This document shows, one piece after another, positions 18,731 to 28,450 of a stretch of 64,000 nt of DNA. Every line of letters starts with the position of its first letter. Within the stretch, counting starts at the first letter, position 1. The position numbers were made by a program, and so were the translations under genes. The notes under the pieces were generated by a model, which worked only from the letters and a program-made list of their open reading frames with translations, did not search any database and had not been told where the DNA came from. The stretch lies in NCBI RefSeq assembly GCF_003007675.1, contig NZ_PXNP01000013.1:62001-126000 (forward strand), written 5' to 3'. The stretch is from Marinobacter fuscus (GTDB lineage: Bacteria > Pseudomonadota > Gammaproteobacteria > Pseudomonadales > Oleiphilaceae).

Positions 18731-20260
18731 ATGCTTGCCATTGTTCATTCCCGCGCCAGTATCGGCGTGTCTGCGCCCGCCGTTGCGGTTGAAGTGCATC
18801 TGTCTGGCGGCTTGCCCGCTTTATCGATTGTTGGCTTGCCGGAAACCGGTGTCCGCGAAAGCAAGGATCGGGTGCGCAGCGCACTGCTTAATGCCGGTTT
18901 CGAATTTCCCGCCCGCAGAATCACCATCAACCTGGCACCGGCCGACTTGCCGAAAGAGGGTGGGCGGTTCGACTTGCCCATTGCGCTGGGTATTCTGGCC
19001 GCCTCTGGCCAGATTCCCGCGGAGAATCTGGACAACCTGGAGTTTCTGGGGGAGTTGTCGCTGGACGGTGCGCTTCGCCCCTTGAAGGGGGTGCTGCCAG
19101 CCGTGCTGGCGGCCCGGGAGGCTGGCCACAGCCTGTTGATCCCCCAGGACAACGCCGCCGAAGCGGCGCTGGCAAGCCGGGAGGATGTGTTTGCCGCGAG
19201 TCATCTGCTGACGGTCTGTGAGCATCTTTCCGGTCGGGCCCGACTGGTGCCGGTGCCGCGAGCCAGTGAATCGGATGAATCCGCCATGAATGCCGTGGCC
19301 GACCTGGCCGATGTGCGGGGGCAGCCGGTGCCCCGTCGCGCCCTGGAAGTCGCGGCCGCAGGTGGTCACAACCTGCTGTTTTTCGGCCCGCCGGGGACGG
19401 GTAAAAGTATGCTGGCCAGCCGATTGCCCGGTATTCTACCGCCACTTGATGATACCGCTGCCATGGAAGTGGCCAGCGTGCATTCGGTGGCCGGACAGCC
19501 CCTGAAAGCCGGTGGCTGGCGGAATCCGCCGTTCCGGGCACCGCACCATACTGCCTCGGCGGTGGCGCTGGTGGGCGGTGGCAGCAGCCCCCGGCCCGGT
19601 GAAATCTCGCTGGCCCATCGCGGCGTGTTGTTTCTGGACGAACTGCCCGAGTTCGAGCGCCGGGTGCTGGAAGTTCTGCGCGAGCCCATGGAAACCGGGG
19701 CCATTGCCATCAGCCGGGCGGCCCGCCAGGTTACCTTTCCCGCCCGGTTTCAGGTGATCGCGGCCATGAATCCCTGCCCTTGCGGCTACAGTGGCCATCC
19801 CACCATTGAATGCCAATGCTCACCACAGCAGGTGATGCGTTACCGATCAAAAATTTCCGGCCCATTGCTGGATCGGTTTGATCTTCATGTGGAGGTGCCG
19901 GTACCACCCGGCGAGCTGCTGCTGGGCCATGGCAACGCTGGCGAATCCAGTGCCGAGGTGCGCGCCCGGGTGCTGGCGGCAAGGGCGAGGCAGCAGGCCC
20001 GGGGGGCACTTAATGCGGAGTTGTCCGGCGCGGCCCTGGACACCGCCTGCGCCTTGTCGGATGACAGTGAGCGCTTGTTGGGGCGGGCCATGGAGCGGCT
20101 CGGATTATCCGCCCGGGCCATGCACCGGGTGCTAAGGCTGGCGCGCACACTGGCAGATCTTGACGGGGCAGACAGCCTGGCATCGTCACACGTGATGGAG
20201 GCCCTGGGTTACCGGCAGTTGGACCGGCAGCAGGGTTCATCGTCAGTAGTCTCCGCCTGA
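18731..20260 (+). CDS. comM: YifB/ComM-family Mg-chelatase-like AAA+ ATPase
   Basis: 509 residues from the ATG at 18731 (GGAAGG upstream). N-domain MLAIVHSRASIGVSAPAVAV and GGLPALSIVGLPETGVRESK (Lon-like fold), Walker A LLFFGPPGTGKSMLASRLPG near residue 218, Walker B HRGVLFLDELPEF near 300 and the Cys cluster MNPCPCGYSGHPTIECQCS near 345. ComM is a hexameric helicase that extends branch migration in natural transformation; other family members lack a known role. Whether this host is naturally competent is unknown, although pilT and pilU are present in the window. Confidence 0.93.
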   Translation: MLAIVHSRASIGVSAPAVAVEVHLSGGLPALSIVGLPETGVRESKDRVRSALLNAGFEFPARRITINLAPADLPKEGGRFDLPIALGILAASGQIPAENLDNLEFLGELSLDGALRPLKGVLPAVLAAREAGHSLLIPQDNAAEAALASREDVFAASHLLTVCEHLSGRARLVPVPRASESDESAMNAVADLADVRGQPVPRRALEVAAAGGHNLLFFGPPGTGKSMLASRLPGILPPLDDTAAMEVASVHSVAGQPLKAGGWRNPPFRAPHHTASAVALVGGGSSPRPGEISLAHRGVLFLDELPEFERRVLEVLREPMETGAIAISRAARQVTFPARFQVIAAMNPCPCGYSGHPTIECQCSPQQVMRYRSKISGPLLDRFDLHVEVPVPPGELLLGHGNAGESSAEVRARVLAARARQQARGALNAELSGAALDTACALSDDSERLLGRAMERLGLSARAMHRVLRLARTLADLDGADSLASSHVMEALGYRQLDRQQGSSSVVSA

Positions 20261-20319
20261 CGCCAAGGACTCTGGTAAACTGTCCGGCACTTATTGGCCG
20301 CAATGTTTGAGGACAGAGA

Positions 20320-21036
20320 ATGACTGACCAGAACGAGACACAGAATACGAACCCGGTAACCACACGCCGCGGTATTCGCAGCTTTGTGTTGCGCCAGGGT
20401 CGTATGACAGAGGGCCAGAAAAAGGCGTATGAGCGTAGCTGGCCAAAGTTCGGCCTGAGCCGCGATGACGGCATGATTGACCCCCGGGAAGTGTTTGGCC
20501 GTGACAGCATGCTCAACCTCGAGATTGGTTTTGGTATGGGCAAATCCCTGGCGGAGATGGCGGAAGCGGCTCCGGAGCAGGATTTCATCGGCGTGGAAGT
20601 ACACCTGCCGGGGGTGGGCGCCTTGCTCAAGGAAGTGGAAGACCGGGGGCTTGAGAACGTTCGGGTGTACAGTATCGACGCCAACGATGTGATTGACCTG
20701 TGTTTGCCGGATGCCTGTCTGGATCGGGTGATGGTGTTCTTTCCGGACCCCTGGCACAAGAAGAAGCATCACAAACGGCGCCTGATCCAGGCTGAGTTTG
20801 TTCAGCGTATCCGCCACAAGCTCCGGGTCGGTGGCATTCTTCACCTGGCTACGGATTGGGAAAACTACGCCGAGCACATGCTGGAGGTGATGGTGGAGTC
20901 TGAAGGCTTTGCCAATACCCAGGAACAGGGTGGCTATTCACCGCGCCCGGACGACCGCCCCTTCACCAAGTTTGAAAAACGGGGTGAGAACCTGGGGCAC
21001 GGGGTATGGGATATGCTGTTCTACCGCACCAACTGA
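20320..21036 (+). CDS. trmB: tRNA (guanine-N7)-methyltransferase TrmB
   Basis: 238 residues. SAM-binding region [20 protein letters not shown] and [15 protein letters not shown], then the family-specific [20 protein letters not shown] near residue 140, and the C-terminal TKFEKRG. It methylates G46 of tRNAs. AGGACAGAG precedes the start. It follows comM by 59 bases. Confidence 0.95.
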   Translation: MTDQNETQNTNPVTTRRGIRSFVLRQGRMTEGQKKAYERSWPKFGLSRDDGMIDPREVFGRDSMLNLEIGFGMGKSLAEMAEAAPEQDFIGVEVHLPGVGALLKEVEDRGLENVRVYSIDANDVIDLCLPDACLDRVMVFFPDPWHKKKHHKRRLIQAEFVQRIRHKLRVGGILHLATDWENYAEHMLEVMVESEGFANTQEQGGYSPRPDDRPFTKFEKRGENLGHGVWDMLFYRTN

Positions 21037-21044
21037 GTTTCGGC

Positions 21045-21596
21045 TCAGGTTGATGGGGTGAGGGGCCGCCTTCGGGAGGCCCTGATAATGACCAGCCCGG
21101 CAACGCCCAGAACCAGCCCGGTCAGCTTGATCAGCGCCAGAATGGTGGCGGTCAGGCTCAGGCTGTCGGAGGGCTCGGTAAAATTGCTCAGCAGGGCAAT
21201 GTTCTCGCCGATATCTGCCATGGCCGCAATCACGAATAGAGTACGTACCCAGCGGGCGATCATACGCTCACGGATGCCCGGCCTGTCCCGGGTGAAGTGG
21301 CGGGTCAACTGCAGGAGCGTGGCCAGGTAAGCGACTATAAACACGAAGTCGAGCCAGAGCGAGACCCGGGCGAGCGCCAGCTTGTCACCCCGCCAACTGC
21401 TCAGTATCTGCTGGGCATGCTCCGCAGTGCCCGCCAGTTGCAGGCTGATTATGCCTTGTGGGGCTGCCACGGTGTGCAGCGGCTGATTCATGGCAAACAA
21501 CGCCAGCAGCAGAACCAGGGTAACCCCCACGGATACTTTCATGGGGCGCTTCATCGGGCGCAGGGGAATAAGCGGCGGGCGCTGAGCGGAGACCAT
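21045..21596 (-). CDS. Small inner-membrane protein, function unknown
   Basis: 183 residues with four predicted membrane segments (VGVTLVLLLALFAM, LWLDFVFIVAYLATLLQL, WVRTLFVIAAMADIGEN, IKLTGLVLGVAGLVII). A conserved-looking charged pair lies in the third helix (ADIGEN). Its ATG shares one base with the hemW stop (TGATG), so translation is probably coupled and it closes the six-gene metX-to-hemW run. An internal Met at residue 15 or 19 may be the true start. I do not recognise the family. Confidence 0.7.
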   Translation of the reverse strand: MVSAQRPPLIPLRPMKRPMKVSVGVTLVLLLALFAMNQPLHTVAAPQGIISLQLAGTAEHAQQILSSWRGDKLALARVSLWLDFVFIVAYLATLLQLTRHFTRDRPGIRERMIARWVRTLFVIAAMADIGENIALLSNFTEPSDSLSLTATILALIKLTGLVLGVAGLVIIRASRRRPLTPST

Positions 21597-22744
21597 CAGA
21601 GAAAATGCTCCAACAGGCTGTTCAGGTATCTTTGCCCCTGTTCCGTTGCCTGAATGCGACCAGGGACAATCAATTGTTGTTGTCTCAACGCCTTCAGTTG
21701 TACCTTAACCGACGACAGGGGTAAACCTGTCCGGACTGAATACAGGTGTTCTTCTGTGCCGTGTTTCAGCCGCAGCGCATTCATCATGAACTCCAGTGGC
21801 CGGTCTTCCGGCGCAATGTCTTCACTGCCAGCCGTTCGGGAGCCGATGCGTTTCAGGTAGGCGTCGGGTTGCCTGGTTTTCCAGTACCGGGTGATTCGGC
21901 CATCCACCAGGCTGGCCTTGCCGTGGCCGCCGGCACCCAGTGCGAGGTAGTCGCCAAACGCCCAGTAATTCAGATTGTGGCGGCTTTCCCGCCCCGGAAG
22001 GCTCCAGGCCGAGACTTCGTAATCGTCAAAACCAGCCTCCCGGAGCCTCTGACGGCCAGCCTGATAAATCCGCCACAGCCGGTCGTCATCCGGCAAGTCT
22101 GGTGGCCGGGAGAAAAATTCGGTGTTGGGTTCGATGGTCAGCTGATACCAGGACAGGTGGCTGGGATTATGGTGGAGTGCCGCGTCCAGATCGGCCACCG
22201 CCTGCTCCGGCGTCTGGCCTGGCAGGCCGTGCATCAGGTCAACGTTGAAATTGTCGAATCCGGCCCGGCGGGCAGCGTCGAGCGCCTGGTGCGCTGATTC
22301 TGCGTTGTGGATTCGGCCCAGCGTGTGAAGCTGGTTCGGATCAAAACTCTGAACCCCGATGGATAACCGGTTGATGCCCGCTTCCCGAAAGGCCTCAAAG
22401 CGACCGGCCTCAAGGGTGCCCGGGTTGGCCTCCAGGGTGATTTCGGCGTCGGGCAGAAAGTCGAGGCGTTTTCGGAGTTCGGCGAACAGGTTCTGGTAAA
22501 ACCCGCCACTCATCAACGACGGCGTGCCACCGCCAATGAACACGGTTTCTATCGGGCGACCACGGACCAGCACCAGATCCTGCACCAGATCCTCGATTAA
22601 CGCCTGTTGATAGGCGGCTTCCGGTATCTCACCCCGGATGGCGTGGGAATTGAAATCGCAGTACGGGCACTTGCGTACGCACCAGGGTACGTGGATGTAA
22701 AGGCTCAGGGGCGGAAGCACCGCCACCGGAATTGTGGCGGCCAC
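21596..22744 (-). CDS. hemW: Heme chaperone HemW, radical SAM
   Basis: 382 residues. The N-terminus has the HemW-type cluster motif PWCVRKCPYCDFNSHA (CxxxCxxC, residues about 21-29), followed by IETVFIGGGTPSLMS, LEANPGTLEAGRFEAFREAG and RLSIGVQSFDPNQL. Such proteins bind heme and a 4Fe-4S cluster and insert heme into respiratory enzymes. Older annotations call it oxygen-independent coproporphyrinogen III oxidase, but CPDH has CxxxCxxCxC. The gene starts 5 bases after rdgB ends. Confidence 0.92.
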   Translation of the reverse strand: MAATIPVAVLPPLSLYIHVPWCVRKCPYCDFNSHAIRGEIPEAAYQQALIEDLVQDLVLVRGRPIETVFIGGGTPSLMSGGFYQNLFAELRKRLDFLPDAEITLEANPGTLEAGRFEAFREAGINRLSIGVQSFDPNQLHTLGRIHNAESAHQALDAARRAGFDNFNVDLMHGLPGQTPEQAVADLDAALHHNPSHLSWYQLTIEPNTEFFSRPPDLPDDDRLWRIYQAGRQRLREAGFDDYEVSAWSLPGRESRHNLNYWAFGDYLALGAGGHGKASLVDGRITRYWKTRQPDAYLKRIGSRTAGSEDIAPEDRPLEFMMNALRLKHGTEEHLYSVRTGLPLSSVKVQLKALRQQQLIVPGRIQATEQGQRYLNSLLEHFL

Positions 22745-22748
22745 AGCC

Positions 22749-23348
22749 TCAGTGCTCCGGCCGGAGTTGGCTCATCAGGCTTGCCAATGCCCGGCCACGG
22801 TGGCTGATGGCCCCTTTCTGCTCCCGGGTTAGCTCGGCGGCGCTGCAGTTATGTTCCGGCACCAGAAACACCGGGTCGTAGCCAAAGCCGCCGTCGCCCC
22901 TGGGTTGGGTGAGAATGTGCCCGGGCCAGATGCCGTGGCACACCAGAGGAGTCGGATCATCGGCGTGGCGCAGGTAGACCAGCACACAGTGGAACTGTGC
23001 GCCGCGCTCGGCCTCGGGAACGTCTTTAAGGGCAGCCAGCAAGGCTTGAACGTTGTCACTGTCAGACGCCTGATCTCCGGCAAAACGGGCCGAACGAACG
23101 CCGGGCGCTCCGTTCAGTGCGTCCACCGCAATGCCGCTGTCATCGGCCAGGGCTGGCAGGCCGGTTTCCCGGGCCGCATGGCGGGCCTTGAGAATAGCGT
23201 TCTCAACGAAGGTGACGGCGGGTTCCTCGGCTTCAGGCACGCCGAGTTCACCCTGGGCCACCGGGGCCAGACCAAGAGGCCCGAGAAGGTCGGTGAATTC
23301 GGCAATCTTGCCGCGGTTGTTGCTGGCAATAACGAGTTTCTGATTCAT
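22749..23348 (-). CDS. rdgB: XTP/dITP pyrophosphatase RdgB (HAM1)
   Basis: 199 residues from the ATG at 23348 (AAGG upstream); the frame is open 20 codons more but the product then matches the family less well. Motifs: [60 protein letters not shown] and [11 protein letters not shown]. It removes non-canonical purine triphosphates such as dITP and XTP, protecting DNA. Part of the metX-hemW run. Confidence 0.95.
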   Translation of the reverse strand: MNQKLVIASNNRGKIAEFTDLLGPLGLAPVAQGELGVPEAEEPAVTFVENAILKARHAARETGLPALADDSGIAVDALNGAPGVRSARFAGDQASDSDNVQALLAALKDVPEAERGAQFHCVLVYLRHADDPTPLVCHGIWPGHILTQPRGDGGFGYDPVFLVPEHNCSAAELTREQKGAISHRGRALASLMSQLRPEH

Positions 23349-23352
23349 AGCC

Positions 23353-23808
23353 TTAATCGTTGAACAGAGAGTGAGCAAAACGCACGGCCAGGTCTTCACC
23401 GTGGCCACTGGGCCGCGCCTTGATGTTGAAGGTCATCAGTTCGCCGGACTGGTACTGGTACTGAGCGATAAAGTAGACCGCATCGCCTTCCTGAATCCGG
23501 CGGAACGCCAGAAAGTTGATCTGCTGGATGTCGTTGGCTACCTGGCCTTCCACTTGCCCGCTCACTGGCTGGATCTGGCCGTGCTCATCATCGGTCATGA
23601 TCGAGATGTTGACCACGCCAATGCCTTTACTGCGCTGGAGGTTGTTGGCCTTGGCCACTTCCGGGGTCAGGAAGGTGCTGGGGAAAACGCTCCAGTGCAC
23701 CCGGTAGTCACCAAAGTCCTTTTCTCCGGCACTGGCTAACGCGGGCAGGGCAAGCGCCACCAGGGCGGCAAGGGTAAGCGCAAAACGCTGTAAATGCTGA
23801 GTGATCAT
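23353..23808 (-). CDS. DUF4426 periplasmic protein
   Basis: 151 residues with a clear signal peptide ([19 protein letters not shown], cleavage near residue 27). The mature part, from [20 protein letters not shown] on, matches the DUF4426 group of uncharacterised periplasmic proteins found beside metW in gammaproteobacteria. Its start overlaps the metW stop by 4 bases. Function unknown; the location between metW and rdgB is the only clue. Confidence 0.82.
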   Translation of the reverse strand: MITQHLQRFALTLAALVALALPALASAGEKDFGDYRVHWSVFPSTFLTPEVAKANNLQRSKGIGVVNISIMTDDEHGQIQPVSGQVEGQVANDIQQINFLAFRRIQEGDAVYFIAQYQYQSGELMTFNIKARPSGHGEDLAVRFAHSLFND

Positions 23809-24410
23809 GATGTGGTCTCCCGAGTAATGCGATAGATCGCGATTTCACCCATCAGGTTAGGCCAGGCCCGGGCCAGCCAGCTATTCTGGTGCTGGCCGTC
23901 CACCACCCGCCGGCTCTTGATGCGAATGCCTTTCTGGCGACACAGAGCCTCAAAATCCTTGAAGGTACAGAGTCTGATATTGGGTGTGTTATACCACTTA
24001 TACGGCAAAGCGTCGGATTCGGGCATTCTTCCGCTCAGGGTCAGGCCCCAGCGCAGGCGCCAGTGGGCAAAGTTGGGGAAGGTGACAATGCCTTCCCGGC
24101 CCACCCGCAGCATTTCATCAATGACCTTGTCGGGGCGGCGCACCGCTTGCAGGGCCTGGGTCATCAGCACGATGTCGAACATGCCGTTATCAAAGTTGTC
24201 CAGCCCCTGGGTGTCCAGGTTCTGTTCGATAACGCGAACGCCTTTGCCCATGCAGGTGGTGATGTGATCCGGGTTGATTTCCAGGCCGAACCCGGTGGCA
24301 TTGCGCTCTTTCTGCAGGAAATCCAGCAGCGTGCCATCACCACACCCCAGATCGAGAACGTGATCTCCAGGCTGCACCCACTGTTGGATGATTTCAAGAT
24401 CGGCTCTCAT
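23805..24410 (-). CDS. metW: MetW, methionine biosynthesis protein
   Basis: 201 residues. Class I methyltransferase-like fold: [20 protein letters not shown] near residue 15, then [20 protein letters not shown] and [13 protein letters not shown]. MetW pairs with MetX; in several proteobacteria the pair is needed for efficient homoserine acylation. Start and stop overlap both neighbours by 4 bases (metX upstream, DUF4426 downstream). Confidence 0.92.
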   Translation of the reverse strand: MRADLEIIQQWVQPGDHVLDLGCGDGTLLDFLQKERNATGFGLEINPDHITTCMGKGVRVIEQNLDTQGLDNFDNGMFDIVLMTQALQAVRRPDKVIDEMLRVGREGIVTFPNFAHWRLRWGLTLSGRMPESDALPYKWYNTPNIRLCTFKDFEALCRQKGIRIKSRRVVDGQHQNSWLARAWPNLMGEIAIYRITRETTS

Positions 24411-25555
24411 GCGCCAGCCTCCCGGGCAACCCTGTCCATGTAGGCGGTAAAAATGTCGGTGTAGCGGGGCGTTGGAATCAGAAAGGCATCGTGGCCCCAG
24501 GGCGCGTCAATCTCCGCATAATTCACCCGCTTGCGGGCCGAGATCATGGCGTTGACCATCTCTTCAGATCGGGCGGGCGAGAAGCGCCAGTCGGTGCTGA
24601 ACGAGAGCACCAGATATTCGCAGGTGGCGGGCGCCAGTGCTTTCGACAGATCGCCGCCGAATTCGTAGGCGGGATCGAAATAATCGAGTGCCCGAGTCAT
24701 CAGCAGATAGGTATTGGCATCAAAAACTTCCGAAAAACGCTCACCTTGATAGCGCAGGTAGCTTTCCACCTGAAACTCGGCATCAAAGCCGAATTTGTAG
24801 GCTTCTTCCCGCAGCTCCCGGCCGAATTTCTCGCCCATGGAGGCGTCTGACAGATAAGTGATGTGGCCAACCATGCGCGCCAGCATCAGCCCCCGGCGTG
24901 GCACCAGGTTCTCGTCATAATAACGGCCCTCGTGGAACTCCGGGTCGGAGGTGATGGCTTGGCGGGCCACTTCATTGAATGCAATATTCTGTGCGGTGAG
25001 CCGGGGCGTGGAGGCAATCACCACCGCGTGGCGCAGGCGATCCGGGAAATCCAGGCTCCATTGAAGCGCCTGCATCCCGCCCAGGGAACCACCCACCACG
25101 GCGGCCCACTGCTCAATGCCAAGGTGGTCTGCCAGGCGGGCCTGACTGGCTACCCAGTCGGCCACGGTGACGACGGGAAAGTCCGGCCCATAGGGCTTGC
25201 CGGTGTCCGGGTTGAGGCTGTTGGGGCCGGTGCTGCCATGGCACCCACCCAGATTGTTCAGGCTGACCACGTAAAAGCGGTTGGTGTCGATGGGCTTGCC
25301 GGGGCCGATACAGCTGTCCCACCAGCCGGGCTTGCGGTCGTCCAGGCTATGAAAACCGGCGGCGTGATGGTGGCCGCTGAGTGCGTGGCAGATCAATACA
25401 GCGTTGCTGGCGTCGGCGTTCAGGGTGCCGTAGGTTTCCACCACCAGTTCGTAATGGGCCAGTGTCTGGCCGCAGGCCAGCTCAAGGGGGGCGTCGAAGC
25501 GAATGGTTTTCGGGCTTACGAGGCCCACGGAATCCGAGGGCAGGGCGTCAGGCAT
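24407..25555 (-). CDS. metX: Homoserine O-acyltransferase MetX
   Basis: 382 residues, alpha/beta hydrolase fold. [13 protein letters not shown], nucleophile motif [20 protein letters not shown] near residue 150, catalytic Asp in [14 protein letters not shown] and His in WGHDAFLIP. It transfers an acyl group from acetyl-CoA or succinyl-CoA to homoserine, the entry to methionine synthesis. Whether it uses acetyl- or succinyl-CoA cannot be settled here; MetX with MetW in gammaproteobacteria is often succinyl-specific. First gene of the six-gene run. Confidence 0.93.
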   Translation of the reverse strand: MPDALPSDSVGLVSPKTIRFDAPLELACGQTLAHYELVVETYGTLNADASNAVLICHALSGHHHAAGFHSLDDRKPGWWDSCIGPGKPIDTNRFYVVSLNNLGGCHGSTGPNSLNPDTGKPYGPDFPVVTVADWVASQARLADHLGIEQWAAVVGGSLGGMQALQWSLDFPDRLRHAVVIASTPRLTAQNIAFNEVARQAITSDPEFHEGRYYDENLVPRRGLMLARMVGHITYLSDASMGEKFGRELREEAYKFGFDAEFQVESYLRYQGERFSEVFDANTYLLMTRALDYFDPAYEFGGDLSKALAPATCEYLVLSFSTDWRFSPARSEEMVNAMISARKRVNYAEIDAPWGHDAFLIPTPRYTDIFTAYMDRVAREAGA

Positions 25556-25608
25556 GGATCTGTTCAGTTCCTGGTTCGGTCAACAGGGAGTCGGGCCACA
25601 GGCCGGGG

Positions 25609-25630
25609 TTGGCGCCGGAACTGGCGCCAA
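25609..25630. repeat. Perfect inverted repeat upstream of metX
   Basis: TTGGCGCC and GGCGCCAA arms with a 6-base spacer, 54 bases upstream of the metX start and 48 bases past the dynamin gene stop. It could end the dynamin transcript or bind a regulator; no T-tract is present. A second hairpin (25670-25690) encloses the dynamin stop codon in its loop. Confidence 0.4.
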
Positions 25631-25677
25631 CACTGCAGTGTAAAGGCGGGCTGGGGTTGCTGCAACCAGCGGCGCTG

Positions 25678-27642
25678 TCAAACAGCGCCGGAGATGTTGA
25701 CCACTTTCTGTTGCAACATGGTGGGCGCTGGCTTTCGGATCTGGCGCATCATGGCGTCGGCCAGTTCCAGCTGCCTGCGCAGGTCGGCGGTGGCGTGGTC
25801 CAGCCGCTGCCGTTCTGTGCGGCTGTCCCTATCGGTGCGCACCATATCCCGCAGGCGGCGGATCTGGTGTTCCAGCAGCTGTTTTTGCTCCATGGAGAAC
25901 TGCATGATGGGCAGCAGGGCTTCATTGGGCCAGCGCTCAACATCGTTACGAACCCGGCCATGCAGGGTGCGGGCTTCGCCGACCATGACATTGAAAAAGC
26001 GCCGAACCAGTGTTGACTGTTCCGCCAGCAGGTTTTTCGGGCTAACCCGGAAACGTCTGGCTTTTTTGCGCAGCTCTCGAACGGCAATCACGTGGCGCCC
26101 GGCGCGTAACGGAATGGGTTCCAGGTGTCTGGCCCTGGTGTCTTCGTTGTACCGCCGGTAGATGGCGCCCACCATTTTTTCTGCCAACCTGCCTTCCGCG
26201 AGCAGATTGCTCAGGTCACTTTCGAGCCGGTCAAAGAACAGATCCATAGCGCGGTTCATGCCTGCGGTTGTCCAGCTTTTCGACATCATCTGATGGATTT
26301 CGCTGGCATGAGACTCGAAACGCTCTTCGTTGACCAGCTTGGCCAGCATGTCTCCCTGAGAAGCCATCAGTCGCCGCGAAGAGCGCAGGGTGATCAGTTT
26401 TTTGTAGTAGAAGTCGTAATCCCGCTGGGCGCGCTCGGCCAGGCGTGACAGCGCTGCCTTGTCGAGGGTGCTTCCGGAGCAGGCGAGACGCTCTTCTTCC
26501 AGGTCTTCCAACCGGTGTTGCATGGCTGCCTGGCTGTTCTGCAGCATGCCCAGCAAATCGTTGATCAGGCTTTGCGTGATCAGTTGTTCCTTGTGCACCA
26601 GAATGCGCTGGACAATCAGTTGCTCCAGTTGCTCGATATTGGAGCGATCGAATAGCTGGTCATCTTTGCGAACCCGGGCAAGCAACCCCTGCTTGGCAGA
26701 AAGCGGAACCACATCATGCTTGCGAATGCCCAGGTGTTCCGCGGTGTAAGAGCGGATGCGACTGATTGATTCCTGGGTGTGAGCTTCACCCTGCAGGTCG
26801 TCCCAGAGTACGTCTATCTTGTTGAGTACGGCAAACCGGCCAGCCCGGTGATCGGCATATTCGGTGTCGATATATTCCCGCCAGATGGTCATATCGCTGG
26901 CGGTGACACCGGTATCGGCACTCAGTACAAAGATAACAGCGTGAGCCCGGGGCAGCATGCTGATGGTCAGCTCGGGTTCCGAGCCGAGGGCGTTCAGCCC
27001 GGGCGTGTCGAGTATCCGCAGGCCCCGTTCAAACAACGGGTGGCGAATACTGATCTGGGCATTGCGCCAGGCGGGTATCAGGACGTTGCCGGGGTTGCTG
27101 CGATCCTGCTCCAGCATGTCTTCATCAAAGCCGAGTGCGCGGGCTTCGTCCGGTGATACACTTTTGATCCGGGCCACTTCCGCAAGCACATTGCGCATGA
27201 CCTCCGGATTCTCGTCATCCAGTTCGTACCTCACCCACTGCTGCGGCAGTTTGCGCAGCTGCTGCAGGGAAAGTTCGCCGGTGCGGGTTTCGATCGGCAG
27301 CAGCATCACGTAGTTCTGGTTGGTGCTGCGGTCGTAGAAAAGTTCAGTGGGGCACATCGTGGTTCGCCCCGCCTGGGATGGCAGCATCCGCTGGCCGTAA
27401 TCCGAGAAGAACAGCGCGTTGATCAGTTCGGTTTTGCCCCGGGAGTATTCGCCAACGAACGCGATGGTCAGTTCGTCTTCAACCAGCAACTCCAGGCCAC
27501 GACGAATGCGCGTGCTGACGTCGTCTGAAAACAGGTTGTTGTCCTGCAGCCAGAGGCGGTAGCGGCCAATCTGGCGGATCAGCTCTTTCTTCCAGTTATG
27601 GTACGCCTCAACCTGTTGCGACAGAGTTCCCTGAGGGTTCAT
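25678..27642 (-). CDS. Dynamin-family GTPase
   Basis: 654 residues. G1 loop FVGEYSRGKTELINALFFSD near residue 65, switch Thr region (GRTTMCPTELFYD), G3 ILDTPGLNALG near residue 210 and G4 LNKIDVLWDD near 268. The rest is helical with coiled-coil stretches (LEDLEEERLACSG, ELRKKARRF). Bacterial dynamin-like proteins remodel membranes; some act in phage defence or membrane repair. It stands alone with no dynamin partner next to it, and no membrane segment is evident. Specific role unknown. Confidence 0.85.
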   Translation of the reverse strand: MNPQGTLSQQVEAYHNWKKELIRQIGRYRLWLQDNNLFSDDVSTRIRRGLELLVEDELTIAFVGEYSRGKTELINALFFSDYGQRMLPSQAGRTTMCPTELFYDRSTNQNYVMLLPIETRTGELSLQQLRKLPQQWVRYELDDENPEVMRNVLAEVARIKSVSPDEARALGFDEDMLEQDRSNPGNVLIPAWRNAQISIRHPLFERGLRILDTPGLNALGSEPELTISMLPRAHAVIFVLSADTGVTASDMTIWREYIDTEYADHRAGRFAVLNKIDVLWDDLQGEAHTQESISRIRSYTAEHLGIRKHDVVPLSAKQGLLARVRKDDQLFDRSNIEQLEQLIVQRILVHKEQLITQSLINDLLGMLQNSQAAMQHRLEDLEEERLACSGSTLDKAALSRLAERAQRDYDFYYKKLITLRSSRRLMASQGDMLAKLVNEERFESHASEIHQMMSKSWTTAGMNRAMDLFFDRLESDLSNLLAEGRLAEKMVGAIYRRYNEDTRARHLEPIPLRAGRHVIAVRELRKKARRFRVSPKNLLAEQSTLVRRFFNVMVGEARTLHGRVRNDVERWPNEALLPIMQFSMEQKQLLEHQIRRLRDMVRTDRDSRTERQRLDHATADLRRQLELADAMMRQIRKPAPTMLQQKVVNISGAV

Positions 27643-27760
27643 CGGATTATCCTTCTGCGGGACTATTAAATGCTCTTAATGATAACCCTTTCGGGCATCG
27701 TTTGAGGGTGAGCGAGTCGGCATTTTCGGTATTTTGGTGGGGTTTTCAAGAAAAATGTAT

Positions 27761-27784
27761 GGTCACTCAAAGGCTTGAGTGACC
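27761..27784 (-). terminator. Perfect hairpin, probable terminator of yggS-proC-yggT
   Basis: Arms GGTCACTCAA and TTGAGTGACC with a 4-base loop. On the minus strand the stem is followed by ATACATTTTTC. It lies 60 bases past the yggT stop. Confidence 0.65.
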
Positions 27785-27793
27785 AGTATAATT

Positions 27794-27822
27794 TTGTTAC
27801 ATGCTGAATCAGAATGTAACAA
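27794..27822. repeat. Perfect inverted repeat between yggT and the dynamin gene
   Basis: Arms TTGTTACAT and ATGTAACAA (9 bp, perfect) around an 11-base spacer. On the minus strand it is followed by AAATTATACT, a possible -10 for the dynamin gene, so it may be an operator; it could also be part of the yggT terminator. Confidence 0.4.
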
Positions 27823-27843
27823 GATGTGCATCTGGCGTGCGTC

Positions 27844-28428
27844 TTACATGCCCAGGCCGATAGCGCCGAGGCCTGCTGCCACTTTCATGTGGTCGATGAC
27901 CACGGTAATGACGTTCAGAATCAGAAACACAATGATCGGAGAGATATCCAGGCCGCCCATGGAAGGCATAACGTTACGTACCGGGCGCATTACCGGTTCG
28001 GTAATCTGGGCAACCAGCTGTATGGCCGGATGGCCGCTCTGCGGTGCGATCCAGCTGACCACCACGACGGCGATAACCGACCAGAAATAGATTTTTACGA
28101 TCAGACTCAATACGTTCAGTACGGCCCAGACCAGCAGGGTGAGGGGGTTGATTGCCGGTATACCGCCATTGAGTGCGACCAGGATGAGAAAAAACGTCAG
28201 CGCCTGAATAAGTACGGCCAGAGTCAGTGAGGCGCCATCAATGCCACCCCAGCCCGGTATGAAGCGGCGCAGTGGACGCAGGGGCGGGTTGGTGGCTTTC
28301 ACAACAAACTGGGAAATTGGATTGTAGAAATCCGCCCGCGCCAGCTGTAACAAAAACCGCAACAGCACGATGGTCATGTAGAAGGTCGATGCGATCAGCA
28401 GGATGGTAATAACAATGTCTGCCAGCAT
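27844..28428 (-). CDS. yggT: YggT-family integral membrane protein
   Basis: 194 residues with two copies of the YGGT domain (segments near residues 1-85 and 100-190), each with paired membrane helices and a PxxxxxR motif (NPPLRPLRRFIPGWGG and TEPVMRPVRNVMPSMGG). Related proteins help osmotic tolerance and cell division or photosystem assembly in other bacteria; the mechanism is unknown. It ends the yggS-proC-yggT operon, a common proteobacterial cluster. Confidence 0.9.
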   Translation of the reverse strand: MLADIVITILLIASTFYMTIVLLRFLLQLARADFYNPISQFVVKATNPPLRPLRRFIPGWGGIDGASLTLAVLIQALTFFLILVALNGGIPAINPLTLLVWAVLNVLSLIVKIYFWSVIAVVVVSWIAPQSGHPAIQLVAQITEPVMRPVRNVMPSMGGLDISPIIVFLILNVITVVIDHMKVAAGLGAIGLGM

Positions 28429-28450
28429 GAAGCTGAATCTCCGTTAGCGG

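Noticed and set aside
25556-25677. SAM riboswitch upstream of metX
   Set aside because: The gap is too short and shows only simple hairpins; no conserved SAM-binding core could be traced.
24863-26161. 432-codon plus-strand frame opposite metX and the dynamin gene
   Set aside because: It crosses two real minus-strand genes and the gap between them; high GC makes such antisense frames common here.
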